This document shows, one piece after another, positions 15,629 to 20,259 of a DNA stretch of 20,259 nucleotides. Under the pieces are notes generated by a model. It was not told the DNA's origin. It saw only the letters and a list, made by a program, of their open reading frames with translations, and ran no database searches. Source of the DNA: Thermoplasmata archaeon. GTDB lineage: Archaea; Thermoplasmatota; Thermoplasmata; Lutacidiplasmatales; UBA184. Numbering within the stretch: the first letter of the stretch is position 1; each line of letters starts with the position of its first letter. The translations under genes were made by a program, and so were the position numbers. Location of the stretch: contig JASHUJ010000121.1 in assembly GCA_030040035.1 (NCBI GenBank), forward strand, positions 1 through 20,259, written 5' to 3'.

Positions 15629-15673
15629 GGGGCGAACGTCCCCGGAGGCGGTGCGGATCGGGCTTTGTCCGCA

Positions 15674-15681
15674 GTTTTAAG
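15674..15681 (+). promoter_or_regulatory. TATA box of the tRNA-Cys gene
   Basis: GTTTTAAG is centred about 29 bp before the mature tRNA 5' end, as expected for an archaeal tRNA promoter with transcription starting a few nt upstream of the mature end. Confidence 0.55.
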
Positions 15682-15706
15682 GTCCCCCAAGAGCCTCGTG
15701 AGCACC

Positions 15707-15778
15707 GCCGAGGTGGCAGAATGCGAATGCGACGGACCGCAAGTCCGTGCTTTGGGGGTTCAAATCCTTCCCTCGGCT
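15707..15778 (+). tRNA. tRNA-Cys (anticodon GCA), non-canonical anticodon loop
   Basis: A cloverleaf can be drawn: acceptor GCCGAGG/CCTCGGC, D-stem GCA/TGC, anticodon stem ACGGA/TCCGT, T-stem GGGGG/CCTTC with loop TTCAAAT, and discriminator T at 15778 (U73, a main identity base for cysteine). The anticodon loop is CCGCAAG, anticodon GCA. Oddities: position 33 is C instead of the nearly universal U; C32 and G38 could pair to leave a 5-nt loop; the D-loop is only 7 nt (AATGCGA) without a GG pair; two G-U pairs lie in the T-stem. No intron, and no encoded CCA. The neat acceptor stem, TATA box and T-run support a real gene, but a degenerate copy is possible. Confidence 0.85.
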
Positions 15779-15782
15779 TTTT
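15778..15782 (+). terminator. T-run terminator of tRNA-Cys
   Basis: Five T residues directly follow the acceptor stem (the first is the discriminator base). This is a typical short T-run terminator for archaeal RNA polymerase; 44 bp further on lies the stop codon of the convergent GT2 gene. Confidence 0.45.
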
Positions 15783-15825
15783 CGCGTGATCTTCCGGCGC
15801 GTACTCCGTCGCGCCGCCGGACGCC

Positions 15826-16854
15826 TCAGGACGCCGGGGGACCCTGGAAGACGTATCGACGTTGTACCTCGGCAAGCCGGAAGTACGCTCGTCGGGCTCG
15901 GCCGGGGGAAATCCTGGTCAGGACGTGGAGGGGAATTAGGTAGAGAGGCGCGATGCTGCGCTGCTGAGCGCCCGCGCGTAGGAACCGCACGAAATCCGCG
16001 GGACTCGGTCGCCAGTCGACCGTGTCCACGAAGATGCTGCGATGGAACCGGAGGTACTCGATGTCGTCGGCCACGAGCGGGGCGATCGTGCTGCCCGAGG
16101 CGAGCCCCGCGATGATGTACAGCAGGCGCAAGTTGATCGTGTCGAAATCCGCAATCGGACCGACCGAGTCGGGTGAGTAGTGGAGGATGTTGGTCCAGCT
16201 GTCGTGATATCGGTACTGCGTCAGCTTGGCCGGATCCGCCAGTACGCTCCAACCCGAGAGCAGGGCGGCGCAGAGCATCATCGCGTCCGAGACTTCGGCT
16301 TCGCGGTGTTCGAACGAGGGGAGGAAGGGGGAGAGCCAACCTCGCCGCACGCTGACGCAGGACGAGTTGAACCCCATCCGGAGCGCGCTGGGGGGGACCG
16401 GGCGGGTACGGACGTCGCCCGCGCGGATCTCGAGCCGCTCAGAGGGTTGGGGAAAGGGGGAGCGTTCGTACGGTCGCAATCGGTCGTCGACCACGTCGAA
16501 GCCGTTGTGGAAGTACCCCAGCGTGGGGTCGCGCGAGAACTCCCGATCGACGGACGCCAGCTTCTCGCGCTTCCAAACATCGTCGTCGTCCAAGAATGAG
16601 AGGACCTCCCCCCGGGCCTCGTCGAGCACGGTCCGCATCGTCCGGGGCCGGGCGTTCGCCTCGGAGGTGAGGTTGCGCACGTCGTGGGCAGCGAGGTACG
16701 CGTCGATTTCAGCGTCTTTGAAGTTCTTGAAGACCAGGACCTCGTACCGCTCCCGGGGCAACGTCTGTTCGAGCGCGGATGCGACCGCGGTGAGCAGGTA
16801 CTGCCGCCGGTTGTACGCGAGGATGATGGCGCTGTACTTCGGAGGCTCGGTCAT
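15826..16854 (-). CDS. GT2 family glycosyltransferase (GT-A fold)
   Basis: A cytosolic inverting-type glycosyltransferase of 342 residues from the ATG at 16854. It opens with YSAIILAYNRRQYLLTAVAS (7-26), continues with YEVLVFKNFKD, then the metal/donor motif VLSFLDDDDVWKREKLA (84-100), whose acidic run of four Asp (89-92) is the DxD site. GYFHNGFDVVDD, and later FNSSCVSVRRGWL and the SDAMMLCAALLSGW segment, are acceptor-side motifs like the ED and HxxR regions. No membrane helices. The frame is open upstream to 17016, but the family begins at this ATG and a TATA-like element (16884-16891) sits about 34 bp before it. It is divergent from the flippase gene and convergent with tRNA-Cys. Sugar specificity is unknown. 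Confidence 0.9.
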   Translation of the reverse strand: MTEPPKYSAIILAYNRRQYLLTAVASALEQTLPRERYEVLVFKNFKDAEIDAYLAAHDVRNLTSEANARPRTMRTVLDEARGEVLSFLDDDDVWKREKLASVDREFSRDPTLGYFHNGFDVVDDRLRPYERSPFPQPSERLEIRAGDVRTRPVPPSALRMGFNSSCVSVRRGWLSPFLPSFEHREAEVSDAMMLCAALLSGWSVLADPAKLTQYRYHDSWTNILHYSPDSVGPIADFDTINLRLLYIIAGLASGSTIAPLVADDIEYLRFHRSIFVDTVDWRPSPADFVRFLRAGAQQRSIAPLYLIPLHVLTRISPGRARRAYFRLAEVQRRYVFQGPPAS

Positions 16855-16883
16855 TGCGGCCGGTCGAAATACGGCCTCCTTCG

Positions 16884-16891
16884 GGTAAAAT
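16884..16891 (-). promoter_or_regulatory. TATA-like element of the minus-strand GT2 gene
   Basis: Minus strand reads ATTTTACC, centred about 34 bp from the ATG at 16854, giving a leader of only a few nt. GGAGG is present further downstream but about 22 nt before the start, too far to act as a Shine-Dalgarno site. Confidence 0.4.
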
Positions 16892-17054
16892 CGATGTCGG
16901 CCGGCCCGGAGGGTGCCCCCGCAGGCGATTCGCGCCCGAACCACCATCGACCGGCAGCCGGTCGGCCACCCCCCGGCGACCCCGCGTTCGCGGCACCCCG
17001 CCTCCCGCGGACCCACCCGTAGGTTGATGAGGTCGGTAGGGGCTCGGACCCGCG

Positions 17055-17070
17055 AGGCTTCGGGAAGCCT
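17055..17070 (+). other. Hairpin in the leader of the flippase gene
   Basis: A perfect 6-bp stem with 4-nt loop, AGGCTT-CGGG-AAGCCT, ends 24 nt before the GTG at 17095 and is followed by three T. It could be a leader structure or a weak terminator; function is not evident. Confidence 0.3.
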
Positions 17071-17079
17071 TTGGTCAGC

Positions 17080-17084
17080 GGAGG
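17080..17084 (+). promoter_or_regulatory. Shine-Dalgarno sequence of the flippase gene
   Basis: GGAGG lies 10 nt before the GTG at 17095, supporting that start over the in-frame TTG at 17071, which directly abuts the hairpin at 17055-17070. Confidence 0.4.
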
Positions 17085-17094
17085 TCGGCTCGGG

Positions 17095-18711
17095 GTGAAC
17101 GAACAGTCGGTAGACTCCGACGAGATCCCCCGCGGGGGCGTCACCTGGGTCTACGCGAGCACGGTCGCGACGACGGCCGCCGGGGCGCTATTCTATCTGT
17201 ACCTCGCCCGCGCCCTCACACTGGCCGACCTGGGCGCGGTCGTCGTGTTCCAGGCGTTCGCTCTGATCCTCAGCACGGCCGCGTCCCTCGGCCTGGGGCG
17301 GGGCTTCCAGCATTTTCTCTCGTTCTATCAGGGTCGCAGAGAGGGTACGACCCATACCCGACCCCTGGTCCGAATGTCGTACGTGACGGGGCTCTTGCTC
17401 GGAGGGGCCTCGGCCGGAATCTCGTTCGGTCTCGCCGCACCGCTGAGCTACCTCCTGTTCCATTCGGGCCGGGACCTCGCGACCATCGAGCTGCTCTCGG
17501 TCTTTTCGGGACTCCTCGTGGTCGCGATGAACCTCGGAGGGGTGATCGTCGGCCTACAGCGGTACATCGCATACTCGGTGGTGGTCATCTGCGGGGCCAT
17601 CGGCGTGTACGGCGCTCCGCTCGTGCTCTACGCGCTGGACCACAACCTCCAGGCGATCGTGCTCGGCTGGATCGTGGGTGCCGCGGTCCAGCTCGTCGCT
17701 TCCGTGATCGTTATCGAACGGCTGACTCGGTCGGCGGCCCCGGCGCGGACCCCGGTGCCCGCGACGTACGGCGGGCTCTACCGAGCCGTCTTCACGTACT
17801 CCCTGCCGCTCGTCGTTTCGGCCCTGGTCACGACATGCACGTACTACATCGACCGGCTGATCCTCGCTTCGCTCGTAGACCTGCCGACGGTCGGGATCTA
17901 CAACTACGCCATCTTGTTCGCCAGCGCGAGCCTCTTCGTCGTCGGTCCGTTCCAGACGATCCTGATTTCGCGCATGTCCGCGCTCTACGGGCGGGGGCAG
18001 TCGAAGGGCATCGCGGGGTTGGTACGGACGGGAGGGACGTTGATCGTGCTCGTCTTCGTGCCCCTGTCGCTCGGCGTCGCGGCGCTCGGTCCGGTGCTGC
18101 TCCGCTACCTCGTCGGGTCGACGTTCGTGCCCGCCGCGCTGCCGATGGCCGTCCTGCTCTCGATCAGCGCGGCGTTCGTTCCGTTCGCGATCCTGATCTG
18201 CCTGGCGAGCAGTACGCGACGCACGTCGGCGGTGATGGTCTCGTCGTCGTGCGCACTGATCGCCAACGCCGGGCTCTCGATCGCCCTCGTCCCCCACGTC
18301 GGCATGGTCGGCGCCGCCATCGGCAACTCCTCGATGTTCTGGGCCCCGTTCGTCGTGCTCTATTTCATCTTCCGGAAGACCGGCCTCGTCGCGTTCGACC
18401 TCCGGTCGATGCTGGCGATCTGGGCCGCCTCCGTCGGCATGGCGGCGACGATTGCCGTCCCGCTCCTCTTTCTGAATTACGCGCTGATGTTCGTGCCGGT
18501 GTTCGCGGCGGTCGGCGTGGTCGTCTTCCTCCTTCTGATCCGGGGCCTACGGGCGCTGCCGTGGGAGGCGACTCGCGAGCTGGAGCGGCACCTCCCGAGC
18601 TGGGCGAGTCCGCTCCTGCCGCTCGTCCGCTGGGCGGGAGCGCCCGGGCGGCCGCCGGCCGAAACCGGGGCCGCCCCCATCGCCTCTCCGATCGCTCCGT
18701 ACCGGCGGTAG
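17095..18711 (+). CDS. Polysaccharide/lipid-linked oligosaccharide flippase (MOP superfamily, Wzx-like)
   Basis: A 538-residue integral membrane protein with 12-14 hydrophobic helices. It resembles Wzx/RfbX and MurJ-type flippases that move polyprenyl-linked oligosaccharides across the cell membrane. Family features: GGVTWVYASTVATTAAGALFY as the first helix, YLARALTLADLGAVVVFQAF right after it (the usual LGxxxYG-like loop), YYIDRLILASLVDLPTVGIYNYA in the middle (conserved D-R-x-x-L after the seventh helix), and repeated helices in the second half. The C-terminal 50 residues are Pro/Ala-rich and cytoplasmic. It would carry the glycan assembled by the flanking transferases. The start is GTG 17095, preceded by GGAGG; a TTG at 17071 would add eight residues. 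Confidence 0.88.
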   Translation: MNEQSVDSDEIPRGGVTWVYASTVATTAAGALFYLYLARALTLADLGAVVVFQAFALILSTAASLGLGRGFQHFLSFYQGRREGTTHTRPLVRMSYVTGLLLGGASAGISFGLAAPLSYLLFHSGRDLATIELLSVFSGLLVVAMNLGGVIVGLQRYIAYSVVVICGAIGVYGAPLVLYALDHNLQAIVLGWIVGAAVQLVASVIVIERLTRSAAPARTPVPATYGGLYRAVFTYSLPLVVSALVTTCTYYIDRLILASLVDLPTVGIYNYAILFASASLFVVGPFQTILISRMSALYGRGQSKGIAGLVRTGGTLIVLVFVPLSLGVAALGPVLLRYLVGSTFVPAALPMAVLLSISAAFVPFAILICLASSTRRTSAVMVSSSCALIANAGLSIALVPHVGMVGAAIGNSSMFWAPFVVLYFIFRKTGLVAFDLRSMLAIWAASVGMAATIAVPLLFLNYALMFVPVFAAVGVVVFLLLIRGLRALPWEATRELERHLPSWASPLLPLVRWAGAPGRPPAETGAAPIASPIAPYRR

Positions 18712-18736
18712 AGTGACGCCGTCCCGCGCGAGGCGC

Positions 18737-19837
18737 CTACCGGATACCGCCGCGGAACGGACCGCTGGCCATGAGGACGGGTCGGAACACCTTCGGATAG
18801 CGCCGCATCAGGGCCGTGACCGAGCGGAAGACGACGCCTTCCAAGTACTCCTCCCCGGAGGCGACCTCTCCGCCCCACTTGAGTTTGAACCGTCGCACCC
18901 CGGCGAGACCGCTCCCCGCCGGCGGGAGCCCGAGGAAGTCCAAGGAAGTCGCTCCGAAGTTCAGTTTGCTGCGACGGATGGATTCCCACGCGAGAAAACT
19001 CGTGAGCTGTAGGCCGGCGAACTCGGGGAGGCTTGCGAGGACGAGAAGGCCGGATTGCTGGTTCGTGACCCAGATCAGCGCGACGCCCGCGGGGGTCGTC
19101 CCGGCCTCTCCGAGAAGGATGTGCCAGCGCCCCGTCGGGCCGAAGACGCGATGCATCGCCCGAAACCGCTTCTCGCTAATGATCGCGAAGTCGCGATTGC
19201 GGCCGAACCGGTCGAGCAACGGCTGGACTCGGCCGAGTTCCCGCTCGTCGGTCACCTCTCGGATCGTCAGCCCGTTGTCGCGGGCTTTGCGGACGCCCTG
19301 CCGAACGGAGTGGTCGACCGCGCGCCACAGCTCGTCCTCGGAACGACGCAGATCGACTAGCACGGTTTCGGGCGATACCGCGGTCCGATGGAGACCGAAC
19401 TCCTCCAATCGCCAAGCGTGGCCGGCGCTCGGTCGGATCATCCCACTGTCGACGACCGACACGCGCTCCAGCACGGCTCGGCCGACGAGTGCCCGGACCG
19501 GTTCCTCGTACCCCGGAAGATAGAGGGGACCGCCGATCATCTCGAGGTGTCGAGCGGGTAACCGGCGCTCGATCGTGAGGCGCGCGCCACCGACCAACCG
19601 TCGCTGATGGTCCCGGACCATCACGAAAGAGGTTTGGATGTCCTCTTCTGCGTCGACGATCCAGGAGTCGAACCGTTGCGTGATCCCGGGAGCGATAGGG
19701 GTCGCGTCGACGAGCGCGTCCCACTCGGCCCGGTCGGTCGTCCGGGGACCGCGATAGCTGAGCCGCAAGTCCTTAGCACGGGGCGGCCCGGCTCCCGGTC
19801 GACCGCTCGCCGCCCCCGCCGCTTGGTCCTCGGACAC
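18737..19837 (-). CDS. FemAB-like (double GNAT fold) transferase
   Basis: A 366-residue protein of the FemAB/peptidoglycan-bridge aminoacyltransferase superfamily. Residues about 30-150 look like a first GNAT half, and residues 157-340 the second. Family signatures are WRAVDHSVRQGVRKARDNGL (171-190, the H-x-x-x-R-x-x-x-R-K-A-R-x-x-G segment), a central core strand GVALIWVTNQQSGLLVLAS, then LDFLGLPPAGSGLAGVRRFK and FKLKWGGEV, the Lys-Gly-Gly end motif. In bacteria these proteins use aminoacyl-tRNA or acyl donors; in an archaeon without bacterial peptidoglycan the substrate must differ. Modification of a glycan or exopolysaccharide amine is plausible from its place between a flippase and a sugar kinase. 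Start GTG 19837 lies 40 bp after a strong TATA box; the 70-bp plus-strand gap there shows no gene. Confidence 0.82.
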   Translation of the reverse strand: MSEDQAAGAASGRPGAGPPRAKDLRLSYRGPRTTDRAEWDALVDATPIAPGITQRFDSWIVDAEEDIQTSFVMVRDHQRRLVGGARLTIERRLPARHLEMIGGPLYLPGYEEPVRALVGRAVLERVSVVDSGMIRPSAGHAWRLEEFGLHRTAVSPETVLVDLRRSEDELWRAVDHSVRQGVRKARDNGLTIREVTDERELGRVQPLLDRFGRNRDFAIISEKRFRAMHRVFGPTGRWHILLGEAGTTPAGVALIWVTNQQSGLLVLASLPEFAGLQLTSFLAWESIRRSKLNFGATSLDFLGLPPAGSGLAGVRRFKLKWGGEVASGEEYLEGVVFRSVTALMRRYPKVFRPVLMASGPFRGGIR

Positions 19838-19877
19838 CGGGGAGGGGCACCCGAGCGGGGCTTTGGCGTTGGTGGGA

Positions 19878-19886
19878 GATATAAAG
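19878..19886. promoter_or_regulatory. TATA box shared by divergent FemAB-like and GHMP kinase genes
   Basis: GATATAAAG is the strongest TATA box in the window; on the minus strand it reads TTTATATC. Its centre (19882) is 45 bp from the minus GTG (19837) and 49 bp from the plus ATG (19931), so either gene or both could use it, each with a leader near 20 nt. A short hairpin (GGCA-TTTC-TGCC, 19912-19923) lies in the plus-strand leader. Confidence 0.5.
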
Positions 19887-19930
19887 GCCCCTCCGGACAG
19901 CCGGGGGAGCAGGCATTTCTGCCGAAGCGC

Positions 19931-20259
19931 ATGCCCGCGGGCGGGCGCATGGGAGACCGGGCGGTCGTCGTCTCAAGGACCCCGTTCCGGGTGACGTTCG
20001 CCGGCGGGGGCACGGACCTACCGGAGTACTATCGGACGCACGGTCCGGGCGCATGTGTCGCGGGCACGATCGACCGGGGCATCTTCGTGATGATCGTCGA
20101 GAACTTCGTCGCGTCCGAGATCCGGGTGAGCTACCGCATCACCGAGGATGCGCTCCGCAGCGTGGACGAGATCGCGCACGCGACGATCCGCGAAGCGCTC
20201 CGCCTCCTGAAAATCCCGAGCGGCATCCAAGTGATCACCGCGACGCAGATGCCGTCCCG
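19931..20259 (+). CDS. GHMP family sugar kinase, N-terminal part (heptose-7-phosphate kinase type)
   Basis: The first 109 codons of a cytosolic sugar kinase; the gene runs off the window. RTPFRVTFAGGGTDLPEYY (after the second ATG) is the distinctive opening of the D-glycero-D-manno-heptose-7-phosphate kinase (HddA) and related sugar kinases, where the GGGTD motif binds the sugar. The following GACVAGTIDRGIFVMI and strand-rich segment are the expected first GHMP domain. The ATP loop (GLGSS-type) has not been reached, so kinase activity is not yet shown. Either ATG 19931 or ATG 19949 may start it. It is divergent from the FemAB-like gene and suggests a heptose or 6-deoxy-heptose arm of the glycan pathway. 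Confidence 0.8.
   Translation, partial: MPAGGRMGDRAVVVSRTPFRVTFAGGGTDLPEYYRTHGPGACVAGTIDRGIFVMIVENFVASEIRVSYRITEDALRSVDEIAHATIREALRLLKIPSGIQVITATQMPS

Noticed and set aside
15707..15800. tRNA-Cys 3' end as an integration site
   Set aside because: I found no second copy of the tRNA 3' segment in the window and no integrase gene.
1..20259. CRISPR array, insertion sequence or other mobile element
   Set aside because: No regularly spaced repeats, transposase-like frames or terminal inverted repeats were seen by eye.

Overview
The window looks archaeal. G+C is high (about two thirds by eye). TATA-like boxes, several of the type CTTAAG or TTTTAA, sit about 27-45 bp upstream of several start codons, and many genes lack a Shine-Dalgarno sequence, which fits leaderless or short-leader transcription. 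The tRNA gene encodes no CCA end. TrmB-type regulator, DUF1616 and FemAB-like proteins are also found in archaea. A high-G+C Thermoplasmatota lineage is my guess, but nothing here fixes the phylum.

Almost every gene serves surface-glycan assembly. From left to right: (1) the 3' end of a glycosyltransferase (1-152), convergent with a minus-strand pair, a TrmB-type sugar regulator followed by a DegT/StrS-type sugar aminotransferase (2565 down to 181). (2) A 381-bp promoter-like gap, then a plus-strand run: a GT2 glycosyltransferase with a roughly 200-residue tail of unknown nature, a PAPS-type sulfotransferase, a 660-residue multi-membrane GT-C-like protein and a GT4 glycosyltransferase (2947-8995). 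(3) A minus-strand nucleotide-sugar epimerase (9985 down to 9068), whose 5' end carries the promoter of the next, divergent block.

(4) Block 10009-14604 is a phosphohexomutase, glmS, a GNAT acetyltransferase and a sugar-1-phosphate nucleotidyltransferase; the last two overlap by 4 bp. Together these could supply every step from fructose-6-phosphate to UDP-GlcNAc. The acetyltransferase is a separate GNAT protein (as in eukaryotic GNA1), not the left-handed beta-helix domain of GlmU. (5) A DUF1616 membrane protein with a sequon-rich ectodomain, then a tRNA-Cys with an abnormal anticodon loop. (6) A minus-strand GT2 glycosyltransferase, a plus-strand Wzx-like flippase, a minus-strand FemAB/GNAT-fold transferase and, running off the right edge, a GHMP sugar kinase of the heptose-kinase type; the last two are divergent around one strong TATA box.

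Read together, the locus makes nucleotide-activated amino sugars and possibly heptose derivatives, assembles and may sulfate an oligosaccharide, and flips it across the membrane. No oligosaccharyltransferase, polymerase, transposase, integrase or CRISPR array is visible. The most interesting points are the GNAT-based UDP-GlcNAc gene set, the GT2 C-terminal extension, the odd tRNA-Cys, the epimerase start, and the shared promoters of the divergent gene pairs.
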